Of a stretch of 64,000 bases of DNA, positions 45,162 to 53,777 are shown one piece after another. The notes below the pieces were generated by a model, which was not told the origin of the DNA, made no database searches, and saw only the letters and a list, made by a program, of their open reading frames with translations. The stretch is from the NCBI GenBank assembly GCA_905216195.1, contig CAJMSX010000002.1, forward strand, positions 55,306-119,305, given 5' to 3'. Numbering within the stretch: the stretch's first letter is position 1; every line of letters starts with the position of its first letter. Position numbers and translations under genes: made by a program. The DNA comes from an uncultured bacterium. Its GTDB lineage: Bacteria; Bacteroidota; Bacteroidia; Bacteroidales; Marinifilaceae.

Positions 45162-47345
45162 ATGGCCCGATTCCCATTTGTCAAGCAAAAAGATGCGATG
45201 CAATGTGGAGTTGCCTGTCTGGTATCAATATGTGCCTATTACGGTAAAAAGTATTCTACCCGGTTTATTGCCGAATTTTGTTCGAATACACCTACAGGAG
45301 TATCACTTCGCGGCTTATCTTTAGCCGCCGGGCGTTTAGGATTTGATACCATGTCTGTAAAATTTGCAAAGGAGGCACTCTCAGATTGCAAATTACCGTG
45401 TATCCTGCATTGGAATCAAAACCATTTTGTCGTACTCTATAAGATAGATGCTCAACGTAAAAAATACTATATCTGCGACCCTGGTAAAGGGTTATTGGTC
45501 ATGAACGAAGCGGAGTTTAGCAGTCACTGGTCTAACCCTACCGAAGTGGGTATCGCCTTGCTGCTAGAGCCATCGGATTCCTTTGGGGAAATCAAAGAAA
45601 ACAGGGCAACTAATCCTTATTCCTTACACTTTATCATTAAGTATGTTAAGGAATATAAGAAATATTTATTTCAAATCTTCTTAGGATTATTGTTCGGCTG
45701 TTTACTGCAGTTAATTTTACCATTTTTAACGCAATCGATCGTTGATATCGGTATTAAAAATAGCGACCTGGATTTTATTTGGTTAATTCTTTTAGGAGAA
45801 TTAATGATAGTTTTGGGGAGAGCGGCTACTGATTTTATTCGCCGATGGTTGTTGTTGCATATTTCTATGCGAGTGAATATATCCCTGGTAAGTGATTTTT
45901 TTATAAAACTCCTGAAGTTGCCTATGTCTTATTTTGATTCAAAGTTGATGGGCGACTTAATGCAAAGAGTGGGAGACCATGGACGAATTCAATCCTTTCT
46001 TACCAACCAAATACTCAATATGATTTTTACATTTTTCAGTTTTATTATCTTTGGAATAGTCTTATATATTTACAACACCATCGTATTTGGAATATTTCTT
46101 TTAGGTAGCATCATGTATGGACTTTGGATCGCATTATTTCTACACAAAAGAAAAATTATTGATTATGAATTATTCGAGCAAGAAGCCATTAATCAAAGTA
46201 GGACCTATCAATTTTTAACTTCTATACAAGAAATTAAGTTACAAAATTGCGAAAAACGTCGCAGATGGGAATGGGAAGACACGCAGGCCGGTTTATTTTC
46301 TGTACAGACCAAATCATTAAAGCTTCAGCAAATACAGGAAGCAGGCTCTTTATTTATCAATGAAATTAAAAATATACTTATTACGGTATTGTCTGCAACA
46401 GCCGTCATAAACGGGAATATTACATTGGGAGGTATGTTAGCCATACAGTATATTGTGGGTCAACTTAATACTCCTATAGAACAATTCATGTCATTTATTT
46501 ATTCCTTTCAAGATATGAAAATTTCATTAGAACGAATAAATGAAATACATCATGGGAAAAATGAGGACTCCAGTGAGGATATACAGGCTATGACTTTAGC
46601 TGCCAATAAGGATATTATTTTTAATAACGTGGATTTTCAATATGAAATTTGTTCTAACAAAAAAACACTGGATAATATCTCCATTGTGATACCTGAAGGA
46701 AAGGTAACAGCTATTGTCGGCGCCTCCGGGAGTGGAAAAACGACTCTTATCAAACTGATGCTTGGTTATTATAAAATATTAAGCGGACGATTGTATATCG
46801 CTGGAAAAGATTTAGATCAATATAATTTAAAATGGTGGAGAAAACAATGCGGGGTCGTCATGCAAGACGGATATATTTTTTCAGAGTCTATTGCCCGGAA
46901 TATTGCCATTGATGATGAAGCGATAGATGACAAAAGATTGGAAATGGCATCCAAAATAGCAAATATTTGGAATTATATTCAGAGCTTACCGTTAAAATTT
47001 GACACCAAGATCGGGCAGGAAGGAACAGGATTAAGTCAAGGGCAAAAACAAAGAATATTAATAGCGCGGGCCGTTTATAAAAACCCCCAATATATCTTTT
47101 TGGACGAAGCAACCAATGCTTTAGATGCTAAAAATGAGAGAGTTATTGTGGAAAATCTCCATAATTTCTATGAGGGCCGAACTGTAGTTATTGTTGCTCA
47201 TCGCCTTTCTACAGTCAAAGACGCAGAACAAATTATAGTTTTGGATGAAGGCCGGGTTACAGAAATAGGTAACCACCGGTCTCTCGTTGCCCATAAAGGA
47301 ACGTATTACCATTTAGTTAAAAATCAACTTGAACTGGGAATTTAA
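45162..47345 (+). CDS. Peptidase-containing ABC transporter (C39), locus A
   Basis: The 727-aa protein has an N-terminal C39 peptidase with catalytic Cys15 (AMQCGVACL), His88 (HWNQNHFVVLY) and Asp106 (CDPGKG), six membrane segments (about 165-440), and an ATPase domain with Walker A GASGSGKTT, signature LSQGQKQR and Walker B YIFLDEA. It should cleave the double-Gly leader of the 42824 peptide while exporting the core across the inner membrane. It lies 7 bp after the barrel gene and 1 bp before the small membrane protein. It is a paralogue of the exporter at 60571. Confidence 0.95.
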   Translation: MARFPFVKQKDAMQCGVACLVSICAYYGKKYSTRFIAEFCSNTPTGVSLRGLSLAAGRLGFDTMSVKFAKEALSDCKLPCILHWNQNHFVVLYKIDAQRKKYYICDPGKGLLVMNEAEFSSHWSNPTEVGIALLLEPSDSFGEIKENRATNPYSLHFIIKYVKEYKKYLFQIFLGLLFGCLLQLILPFLTQSIVDIGIKNSDLDFIWLILLGELMIVLGRAATDFIRRWLLLHISMRVNISLVSDFFIKLLKLPMSYFDSKLMGDLMQRVGDHGRIQSFLTNQILNMIFTFFSFIIFGIVLYIYNTIVFGIFLLGSIMYGLWIALFLHKRKIIDYELFEQEAINQSRTYQFLTSIQEIKLQNCEKRRRWEWEDTQAGLFSVQTKSLKLQQIQEAGSLFINEIKNILITVLSATAVINGNITLGGMLAIQYIVGQLNTPIEQFMSFIYSFQDMKISLERINEIHHGKNEDSSEDIQAMTLAANKDIIFNNVDFQYEICSNKKTLDNISIVIPEGKVTAIVGASGSGKTTLIKLMLGYYKILSGRLYIAGKDLDQYNLKWWRKQCGVVMQDGYIFSESIARNIAIDDEAIDDKRLEMASKIANIWNYIQSLPLKFDTKIGQEGTGLSQGQKQRILIARAVYKNPQYIFLDEATNALDAKNERVIVENLHNFYEGRTVVIVAHRLSTVKDAEQIIVLDEGRVTEIGNHRSLVAHKGTYYHLVKNQLELGI

Positions 47346-47346
47346 A

Positions 47347-47547
47347 ATGAAAAAAATTAAATACAATAATCAAAATCAACTGCGTTCCAAAAAAGTCATT
47401 AAAATAATAGAAACACCCCCGCATATCATGATCCGATGGGGAACCGTTATTATTATTGTTGTCTTTTTCATTATTATGCTTGCTCTCTATAATCAACTTC
47501 CTTTGGATTGGAAAAAAATATTAACTAATTTATTTCCCGGCAATTAA
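47347..47547 (+). CDS. Mini HlyD-like membrane-anchor protein, locus A
   Basis: The 66-aa protein has a Lys-rich N-terminus, the segment IIETPPHIMIRWGTVIII leading into one membrane helix (about residues 30-50), and only 15 residues beyond. The pattern PP-x-x-IRWG before the helix is that of the N-terminal anchor of Bacteroidota HlyD-type membrane fusion proteins, but the periplasmic adaptor is missing. It starts 1 bp after the exporter stop. An equivalent follows the exporter at 62756, which argues that it is functional and not a remnant. Confidence 0.65.
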   Translation: MKKIKYNNQNQLRSKKVIKIIETPPHIMIRWGTVIIIVVFFIIMLALYNQLPLDWKKILTNLFPGN

Positions 47548-47859
47548 ATAGGAAACATACACGAGCTAAGGAAACGGGTGATTGACATGATCGGGAACGG
47601 ATAGGTCACTCCGATGTATGGATAGCAAATATTCCCCCCACTCCCATGAAAATATTACTGCTCTTTTGCCCATTTATAAAAAAGTTATACCTTTGTCCTA
47701 GGCGGAGTGGCACATCAATGCAAGTAAGTAGAAATCAGATTAGTTATCCACTCATTGACCCGTTTTTTTGACAACCCGCATAAACTTTTTATTTGTAGCG
47801 GATGAAGTGATTCTTCTAAATATAAACTATATTTTTGTAACCATCTAAAAAGTAACAAC
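47548..47859 (+). other. Spacer with an orphan, fully formed promoter
   Basis: This 312-bp spacer contains no supportable gene. At 47665-47668 TTTG is followed by 19 bp and TACCTTTG (47688-47695), a perfect Bacteroidota -33/-7 pair. The next start codon is 160 bp further on and has its own -7 box, so this promoter may drive a long leader or an unrecognised small RNA. Confidence 0.5.
47830..47837 (+). promoter_or_regulatory. Bacteroidota-type -7 box near the 47860 gene
   Basis: TATTTTTG matches TAnnTTTG, 22 bp before the start codon. A TTTG upstream is at an unsuitable distance. Confidence 0.4.
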
Positions 47860-48450
47860 ATGAAAAAATACCTATTGATTCCAACGATTGCATTGACCCT
47901 TTTTTCCATGATTTGCTTCAGTTGTAAATCCAAACCCAAAGACCAGTCCGCAAAAACCCAGACGGAAACCACCCGTCTCCTGCAAGTCGACGATCTGCTT
48001 GCACAGGCCGAAAAACTGAACGGCCAACCGATTGAAGTCGAAGGAGTCTGCACCCACATCTGTTCCCATGGAGGAGGTAAAATCTTTCTGATGGGAAGCG
48101 ACGATACCAAAACCATCCGGGTAGAAGCCGGAAAAGAAATCGGGAAATTTCAACCCGAAACCGTTAACAACATCGTCCGCGTAAAAGGGAAACTGGTTGA
48201 AGAGCGCATAGACGAAGCTTACCTGAGTCGCTGGGAAGAAGAGATCAAAACCGATCAAGCCGAAAAACACGGTAATAGCGAAGCCGGATGCGAATCCGAA
48301 CAAAAGGCGATGGGGGAAACTCCCGCCGACAATGTACAACAACGCATTGACAATTTCCGGAAACGCATTGCGGAAAGACAGGAAAAAGAAGGCAAAGACT
48401 ATCTTTCCTTCTATCACATCGATGCCGAAAGTTATCAGATAAACAAATGA
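47860..48450 (+). CDS. Small lipoprotein with an OB-fold-like domain
   Basis: The 196-aa protein has a lipobox (MICFSC, Cys22) and then an OB-like domain with QPIEVEGVCTHICSHGGGKIFLMG and IVRVKGKLVEE. The cluster C-x3-C-x-H could bind a metal. The second half is charged and probably helical. It stands before a PepSY membrane protein on the same strand, 118 bp apart, so the two may work together in the envelope, perhaps in metal or redox handling. No experimental function is known to me. Confidence 0.7.
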   Translation: MKKYLLIPTIALTLFSMICFSCKSKPKDQSAKTQTETTRLLQVDDLLAQAEKLNGQPIEVEGVCTHICSHGGGKIFLMGSDDTKTIRVEAGKEIGKFQPETVNNIVRVKGKLVEERIDEAYLSRWEEEIKTDQAEKHGNSEAGCESEQKAMGETPADNVQQRIDNFRKRIAERQEKEGKDYLSFYHIDAESYQINK

Positions 48451-48568
48451 TTTTGATTGCTATCTTTCTCTGTATACCGTAGATCCCGCAGAGAAACCGT
48501 TTTAATTAGCGCAACTCGGTTCCGGATATTCCCATCGGTATCCGGAACACGATTTAATCACAATTGTC

Positions 48569-49147
48569 ATGTCGTCCAAACCCCTTATGCCTTTTATCCG
48601 GAAATGGAGCCGCATCCTCCACCGGGATTTATCTTATTTTTTTGCAGGAGTCATCCTGATTTATGCCATATCCGGTATACTGTTGAATCATAAAAAAGAT
48701 TTTAATTCCGATTATTCCATTCAGCAGAAACACTACCGGATAGAAGGCTCTTTCCCGAAAAGCCGGGAGGATTACGGTAAAAAAGAAGTATTGGCCCTTC
48801 TGCAACCTCTCGAAGAAGAAAATAACTATACCAAACATTACTTTCCGGAAGCTCAGCGATTGAAAGTCTTCCTCAAGGGAGGTTCTTCCCTGACCCTCGA
48901 CCTGAATACCGGCAACGCACATTACGAATCGGTGAAAAAAAGGCCGTTATTCTATGCGCTTAACCGGCTACATTATAATCCGGGAAAAGGGTGGACCGTT
49001 TTTTCCGACCTGTTTGCAGGCTCCCTGATTCTGATCACCCTCACCGGACTGATCCTGGTAAAAGGCCCCAAGGGCTTGAAAGGCAGAGGACTTATCGAAT
49101 TGATCAGCGGACTTATCGTCCCTCTGATTTTTATTTTCGGTTTTTAA
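48569..49147 (+). CDS. PepSY-associated membrane protein
   Basis: The 192-aa protein has a first membrane helix after RKWSRILHRDLSYFFAG, a periplasmic PepSY-like loop (about 40-130, KEVLALLQPLEE ... SLTLDLNTGNAHYES), a second helix preceded by LHYNPGKGWTVFSDLFAG, and a third at the C-terminus. This is the PepSY_TM type found with iron-siderophore reductases and metal uptake. It is short and probably an accessory. The preceding lipoprotein gene is likely in the same operon. Confidence 0.8.
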   Translation: MSSKPLMPFIRKWSRILHRDLSYFFAGVILIYAISGILLNHKKDFNSDYSIQQKHYRIEGSFPKSREDYGKKEVLALLQPLEEENNYTKHYFPEAQRLKVFLKGGSSLTLDLNTGNAHYESVKKRPLFYALNRLHYNPGKGWTVFSDLFAGSLILITLTGLILVKGPKGLKGRGLIELISGLIVPLIFIFGF

Positions 49148-49197
49148 CAATCACGGGGACGGGGCATTTGTGCAATCAGGGGGACGGGGCATTTGTG
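49148..49197 (+). repeat. Tandem 25-bp repeat, two copies
   Basis: Two adjacent 25-bp units (49148-49172 and 49173-49197) differ at one position; each contains GGGACGGGGCATTTGTG. They lie immediately after the PepSY gene stop. They may be a REP-type or terminator-associated repeat; I see no other copies in the window. Confidence 0.7.
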
Positions 49198-49356
49198 CGT
49201 CACTCTTTCCCAGCCGAAGTGATGAAGCCCGTGGATCGGATTTATTTTCCATACTTTATCCCAATTGCGCATTTCTACCCCAAACCTCCGCACCGAACGA
49301 AAGGAAATTTCGCTCCGGTCTGAGGACGAAAAAATTTACCGGGCGAATAAGCCCTT

Positions 49357-50415
49357 TTACTTTTCAAAAAGCGAAAGATATTCCCCGTATCCTTCCGCTT
49401 CCATCCGGTCTTTCGGAATAAACCGAAGAGAAGCGCTGTTGATACAATAGCGGAGTCCTCCCTTCTCTTTCGGACCGTCGGCAAATACATGCCCCAAATG
49501 AGCATCGCCTGTTTTACTGCGCACTTCGGTCCGCCTCATTCCATGGGAGGTATCTGTCCGTTCTTCAATCAAATCCTTCCGGATCGGTTTGGAAAAACTG
49601 GGCCAGCCGCAACCGGAATCGAATTTATCGGTCGACACAAACAAAGGCTCTCCGGTCGTAATATCGACGTAAATACCTTCCCGGTACTCATCCCAATAGG
49701 CATTGTGAAAAGCAGGTTCGGTAGCGTTCTTCCGGGTGACGGCGTATTGTTCGGGAGTCAGGGTAGCCCGTAACACGGAATCCTCGGCTTTCCGGTACTC
49801 CGGCTTGGAAGAAGCACGGCGGGCCATTTCAAACAAATCCGGAGAAATGTGACAGTATCCTCCCGGATTTTTGTCCAGATAATCCTGGTGATAGCTTTCA
49901 GCCGGATAAAAATTTTTCAAAGGCTCTATCTCGATAACCACCGGCTTTTCATAATTCGACGCCAGTTCTTCAACCGCTTTCCGGATAACCGGCAAATCGG
50001 CTTCATCGGTGTAATATATGCCTGTCCGGTACTGAGTCCCCCGGTCGTTTCCCTGACGGTTCAAACTGGTAGGATCTATCGTTTTAAAATACAGCTTCAG
50101 TAAAGTTTCCAATTTCACTTGCTGCGGATCGTAAACCACTTTCACCGTCTCGGCAAAGCCGGTATTCCCCCGGCATACTTCTTCATAAGAGGGATTTCTT
50201 ATCGTTCCGTTCGCATATCCGGCTTCCGTATTTTCTACTCCACGGATTTGTTTCATAAAATGCTCGGTTCCCCAAAAACAACCGCCTGCCAAAAAAATTT
50301 CTTTTCCCGTTGTCATTTTCACCTGTTTTTTTGAATTGATATTTTCTATGCCTGCCACCTCCTGCACCGTCCAGATGCCCGTCAACAGCATTACTATCCC
50401 TATGATATTTTTCAT
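49357..50415 (-). CDS. Fused methionine sulfoxide reductase A/B, exported
   Basis: The 352-aa protein has a signal-peptide-like N-terminus (residues 1-22), an MsrA domain (40-190) with catalytic Cys46 in GGCFWGTEHF, and an MsrB domain (about 220-345) with SGCGWPSFSKPI and the reactive-Cys region RYCINSASLRFIP. It repairs both stereoisomers of oxidised methionine, here probably in the periplasm. Domain order A-B is common. Its own -7 box is at 50476. It ends convergent with the PepSY gene. Confidence 0.93.
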   Translation of the reverse strand: MKNIIGIVMLLTGIWTVQEVAGIENINSKKQVKMTTGKEIFLAGGCFWGTEHFMKQIRGVENTEAGYANGTIRNPSYEEVCRGNTGFAETVKVVYDPQQVKLETLLKLYFKTIDPTSLNRQGNDRGTQYRTGIYYTDEADLPVIRKAVEELASNYEKPVVIEIEPLKNFYPAESYHQDYLDKNPGGYCHISPDLFEMARRASSKPEYRKAEDSVLRATLTPEQYAVTRKNATEPAFHNAYWDEYREGIYVDITTGEPLFVSTDKFDSGCGWPSFSKPIRKDLIEERTDTSHGMRRTEVRSKTGDAHLGHVFADGPKEKGGLRYCINSASLRFIPKDRMEAEGYGEYLSLFEK

Positions 50416-50475
50416 ACTCCGGTATCTATTACCCTTTTATTTATCGTAAACAACCGTTTTAAAGTTATCCTTTCA

Positions 50476-50483
50476 CAAATATA
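50476..50483 (-). promoter_or_regulatory. Bacteroidota-type -7 box for the msrAB gene
   Basis: TATATTTG on the minus strand matches TAnnTTTG, 60 bp before the msrAB start. No good -33. Confidence 0.45.
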
Positions 50484-50524
50484 ATTTTTAATTCCATACC
50501 CGCACCAACGGAATATCCGAAACC

Positions 50525-51949
50525 TTAACCGATTCCTTTCCATTCCCACCAAATCCCGAAAATCCAAGCGACCGCCATGCAGACAATCACATAACGGTCT
50601 GTAAGCTGAAAAGGCCTTTTTTCCGCAAGCGCATGCTGCCGGAAAGCCCAGCGATAGAAAAAAATGCCGATTAAATACATGCCGAAAGATAGAAAAAGCA
50701 AACGGAGATTCCCTGCACCCATGATCCACAAGCAATAGAAAACCGTCAATATACCGGTAACCACCGCCGCCTGTCGTGCACCGGGACGGGACGCATAAAT
50801 ATGTTTCTTTAACCCCGCCTTTACCAGAAAAAGGCCGCTCAACACATAGGTCGGTAAAACCATAATGCCCGAAATATCCACCGAAAATACATATACGTTA
50901 TGGGCCAGGATCACCACGAAAAGAAATACTTGAATAAAAACGGAAGTGACCCCTATAGCCGTAAGCGGAGTTCCTCTTTTGTCTACCCGGGCAAAAACAC
51001 GCGGGAAAATCCCGTCCCGGGCAGCCCCTGCCGGAAGTTCGGCGGCAATGATAGTCGATACCAGCCAAGCCCCCGCTACGGCAATAATGACACTGATATT
51101 CACAAATATCCGGGCCCACTCTCCTATTCCTTTTCCGGCTATCTGAGCCAAAGCGGGATCGTTCAGATGCACCATGGCATCCCGGGAAACGAAACCGAAA
51201 GCCAATACACAAACCAATACATTCAGAAAAAGACAGATCAAATAACCGATCACCGTCGCCTTGCCGATATCCTGAGGCCGCCTCGCCCTCGCTCCCACGA
51301 CAATAGCACCTTCCACCCCCATAAAAAAGAAAAGAGTGGTAAGCAACGTACTGTTGACCTGTTGGAAAAGAGATCCCAAGTGGCTGCCTTTACCCCAGAA
51401 ATTCCATTCCAGCATGCCGTAATCGGCATAGCAAAGCAACAAAATCACCAATAAAGTCAGGGAAGAAAATTTAATAATCGTAGAGATCGTATTGATTGCC
51501 GCCGCCAGTTTTAATCCCAATGCCACCAGCAGGGCAAAAAACCAGGTACAACAGGAGGCAAAAATCAGGGTAGCTTTTCCGTGTTCCAACAGTACCGGAA
51601 AAAACAAGCCGAAAGCATCATTGAGCATAACGGAAAAAACCACATTACCTAAGGCCGTTCCGATCCAATATCCCCAGGCAATAGTAAAACCTGCAAAATT
51701 GCCGAAACCGGTCCTCGTATACCGGTAAATTCCACCGGACAAATCGGGCCGGGAAGCATTCAACATCTTAAAAGTAAGAGCGATTCCCAGTATACCAAGT
51801 CCCGAAATCACCCAGGAAATCAAAATCGCTCCCAAAGCGGCACCCTCCGCCAAGACCTTCGGAATATTGAAGATTCCCCCGCCGATCACTCCGCCGATCA
51901 CAATCGCCGTCAATCCCAAAAGCCCCAATTTTGTTTCTTCACGTGCCAT
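50525..51949 (-). CDS. APC-superfamily basic amino acid/polyamine antiporter
   Basis: The 474-aa inner-membrane protein has about 12 hydrophobic segments. The first carries the substrate-binding GGVIGGGIFNIPKVLAEG, and the second FKMLNASRPDLSGGIYRYTR, as in the ArcD/AdiC arginine:ornithine or agmatine antiporters. It probably exchanges a basic amino acid for its product. The gene stands alone; no arginine deiminase or decarboxylase gene is in the window, so the substrate remains open. Confidence 0.88.
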   Translation of the reverse strand: MAREETKLGLLGLTAIVIGGVIGGGIFNIPKVLAEGAALGAILISWVISGLGILGIALTFKMLNASRPDLSGGIYRYTRTGFGNFAGFTIAWGYWIGTALGNVVFSVMLNDAFGLFFPVLLEHGKATLIFASCCTWFFALLVALGLKLAAAINTISTIIKFSSLTLLVILLLCYADYGMLEWNFWGKGSHLGSLFQQVNSTLLTTLFFFMGVEGAIVVGARARRPQDIGKATVIGYLICLFLNVLVCVLAFGFVSRDAMVHLNDPALAQIAGKGIGEWARIFVNISVIIAVAGAWLVSTIIAAELPAGAARDGIFPRVFARVDKRGTPLTAIGVTSVFIQVFLFVVILAHNVYVFSVDISGIMVLPTYVLSGLFLVKAGLKKHIYASRPGARQAAVVTGILTVFYCLWIMGAGNLRLLFLSFGMYLIGIFFYRWAFRQHALAEKRPFQLTDRYVIVCMAVAWIFGIWWEWKGIG

Positions 51950-52267
51950 AAGCGGTTTTACGAAAGTATTCCGGCAGCTGTTACACGATCAGAATACTAA
52001 CGGTTTCCGGTTGAACTCCCTCAACCGGCTACCTCTCCCCCTTATCTCCCGGTTTGTTCCTTTTATCATTTACGAACTGTTTTGTAACAAAGCTGAAAGT
52101 GCGAGAGACATTTTAATATAAATATCTTCCTGATTGTAAGTTCCAAAACGATAAAATAGCGACTTCATATCGGTCCCGTATATACCCACTATTTTAAACG
52201 TAATGATTACACTAGTAATCATATTAATTTTATATTGATAAAATCAATATAACTTTTTATTTAATTT

Positions 52268-52298
52268 TTTGCACAAAATACTTGCATAATTAATTTTC
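52268..52298 (+). promoter_or_regulatory. Promoter of the locus B precursor/maturation operon
   Basis: TTTG (52268-52271), a 19-bp spacer and TAATTTTC (52291-52298) match the Bacteroidota -33/-7 pattern with one mismatch in the -7 box. It is the best promoter before the first precursor gene. Upstream of it (51950-52267) I see no gene, only AT-rich spacer. Confidence 0.5.
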
Positions 52299-52571
52299 GT
52301 TTATTTTATTTGCTTTCATAATAAGGAGGAGAAATCCTCCGATAACCGGATTAAAGCGAACGTGGTGAGATGTCAGGAAAAATAAAGGGAACGGCTGTAT
52401 TTTTCCGCTCGTGTAAAAGTTGATCCTGAAATTCTACTAAAGACCAAAATAAGACGATCGTCAGCGGAAGCATCAGGTGAACTAAAAACAGATAGTGCCG
52501 GATAGTAGAGAAGAAAAGGAAAATACTACCCCTAAAAATTACAGGTGAAAGACAAACTAAAAATAAAAACG
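52299..52571 (+). other. Long 5' leader of locus B with a GNRA hairpin
   Basis: About 270 nt separate the promoter from the first precursor gene. At 52325-52340 GGAGGA-GAAA-TCCTCC forms a perfect 6-bp stem with a GNRA tetraloop. The remainder has no supportable coding sequence and could be a structured regulatory leader. It does not match a riboswitch that I recognise. Confidence 0.4.
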
Positions 52572-52766
52572 ATGGAAACGAAAAGATTTATTCAGCAATT
52601 TCCAGGGATTACCGAGCAGGAAAAGGTATCCGACGAAATTTTGGATTCTCTGATTGCGGGAGAATGCCGGGAGGGATGTCCTAACGGATGTCAAAATAAA
52701 AACATGAAAAACAACAACACTATCAAGGAAAAACCAAAAGAAACAACGGTTTCACCGACGACCTAA
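52572..52766 (+). CDS. Locus B precursor peptide 1
   Basis: This 64-aa peptide shares the leader pattern of its neighbours (METKRFIQQFPGITEQEKVS, then DEILDSLIAG) and the core C-x3-C-x3-C (Cys32, 36, 40; CREGCPNGC) followed by an Asn/Lys-rich stretch and a 20-residue tail. A GTG in frame 27 bases upstream is possible, but the ATG at 52572 matches the starts of the other copies. The leader should be removed by the C39 exporter at 60571 after modification by the radical SAM enzymes. The core is the most divergent of the tandem upstream set. Confidence 0.8.
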   Translation: METKRFIQQFPGITEQEKVSDEILDSLIAGECREGCPNGCQNKNMKNNNTIKEKPKETTVSPTT

Positions 52767-52801
52767 CCACTAGCAACCTCAAATCTTAAAAAATAAAAAT
52801 T

Positions 52802-53014
52802 ATGGAAACAAAAAAATTTATTCAGAAATTTCCTGAAATTACCGAACAGGAACAGTTGTCGAACGAAGTATTGGATTCCATCGAAGCAGGCTGTGCCGAA
52901 TCCTGCTCCCAGGGATGCAAACGGAAAAATATGAAAAATGACAATACCATGATCGAATCCAACAAAACTCCGGTAGCTTCCCAAACCGCACAACAATTAG
53001 CGACCTCTAATTAA
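52802..53014 (+). CDS. Locus B precursor peptide 2
   Basis: This 70-aa peptide has leader METKKFIQKFPEITEQEQLS and a cleavage region SIEAG, then the core CAESCSQGCKRKN (Cys31, 35, 39). The tail after residue 45 is Ser/Thr/Gln-rich and variable. Leader and core are nearly identical to precursor 3, which shows a recent tandem duplication. It is an export and modification substrate of the locus by position and family pattern. Confidence 0.85.
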   Translation: METKKFIQKFPEITEQEQLSNEVLDSIEAGCAESCSQGCKRKNMKNDNTMIESNKTPVASQTAQQLATSN

Positions 53015-53025
53015 AAACGAAAATT

Positions 53026-53226
53026 ATGGAAACAAAAAAGTTTATTCAGAAATTTCCCCAAATTACCGAACAGGAAGAATTGTCCAACGAAGTATTGGAT
53101 TCCATTGAAGCCGGCTGTGCTGAATCCTGCTCCCAGGGATGCAAACGGAAAAATTTAAAAAATAACAATCAGATGAGTGAAGCTCAAAAGTCTACCGCCA
53201 CTTCGCAACAAATAAGTTCCATCTAA
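53026..53226 (+). CDS. Locus B precursor peptide 3
   Basis: This 66-aa peptide begins 11 bp after precursor 2. It has the leader METKKFIQKFPQITEQEELS and the core CAESCSQGCKRKN (Cys31, 35, 39), as in precursor 2. Differences are concentrated after the core, in the tail (MSEAQKSTATSQQ). The constant core and free tail suggest that the tail is not part of the active product or is trimmed. Confidence 0.85.
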   Translation: METKKFIQKFPQITEQEELSNEVLDSIEAGCAESCSQGCKRKNLKNNNQMSEAQKSTATSQQISSI

Positions 53227-53233
53227 GGAAAAG

Positions 53234-53369
53234 GGAAACGAAAAAATTATTCAGCAGTTTCCTGAAATTACCGGAGAGGGAGAATTGGCGAAAGAGGTAT
53301 CGGACTTCCTGGAAGCGGATTGTACCGAACTTGTGCGCAAGATGTAAAAAAGCCGGGAAAATAACAACC
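53234..53369 (+). pseudogene. Decayed precursor peptide gene
   Basis: Directly after precursor 3 the DNA again encodes ETKK-IQQFPEITGEGEL and LEADCTE when read with a one-base shift near the start. The start ATG is lost (GGGAAACG), one T is missing in the ATTTATT position, and further shifts break the Cys core (readable as TGT..TGTGCGCAAG.ATGT). Coordinates are approximate. It is a dead fourth copy of the tandem family. Confidence 0.7.
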
Positions 53370-53586
53370 GCCAGCGGGAGGCCGTCCGGATCTGATTGAT
53401 TTTGTATAAGCCGGAGCCTTTTGAATTTTTCACGTTCTTTTAATTCAGCGGTTTTCTGATTGTTTTTTCCTTTCCAGAGAGATATTTATCTTCTCTTCAT
53501 GCAGGAAAAACGAACAAAAATAGTGTGCGAAAAATATAAGGAAAAATTTAAAAGGCTCTTTTATAAACCCATTAAATTCAATTCCG

Positions 53587-53742
53587 ATGAAAACGATCAA
53601 ATTTATCAAACAATTTCCTGTGATCACCGAACAAGAAAAAGTATCGAACGAAATATTGGATAGTCTGGAAGGGAGAGGTTGTGTCGAATCCTGTGCACAG
53701 GGCTGTGTAAAGAAGAATCTGAAAAACAATAAGAAGGACTGA
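53587..53742 (+). CDS. Locus B precursor peptide 5
   Basis: This 51-aa peptide begins MKTIKFIKQFPVITEQEKVS, then NEILDSLEGRG and the core CVESCAQGCVKKN (Cys32, 36, 40), ending soon after in a Lys/Asn run. It has no variable tail, so it may show the minimal core. It lies 35 bp before the first radical SAM gene. It is too short for default gene finders and easy to miss. Confidence 0.85.
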   Translation: MKTIKFIKQFPVITEQEKVSNEILDSLEGRGCVESCAQGCVKKNLKNNKKD

Positions 53743-53777
53743 ACCTATACATTCCGTTTTTAATAAAACCGCAGGCC

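Noticed and set aside
52299..52571. Possible group II intron fragment in the locus B leader
   Set aside because: A few hairpin-rich segments looked intron-like, but I could not identify domain V or the conserved intron boundaries.
52545..52571. Upstream GTG start for precursor 1
   Set aside because: It would add nine residues absent from the other precursors, whose starts align with the ATG at 52572.
53460..53663. A 67-codon open frame before precursor 5
   Set aside because: It overlaps precursor 5 in another frame and shows neither the leader nor the Cys core of the family.
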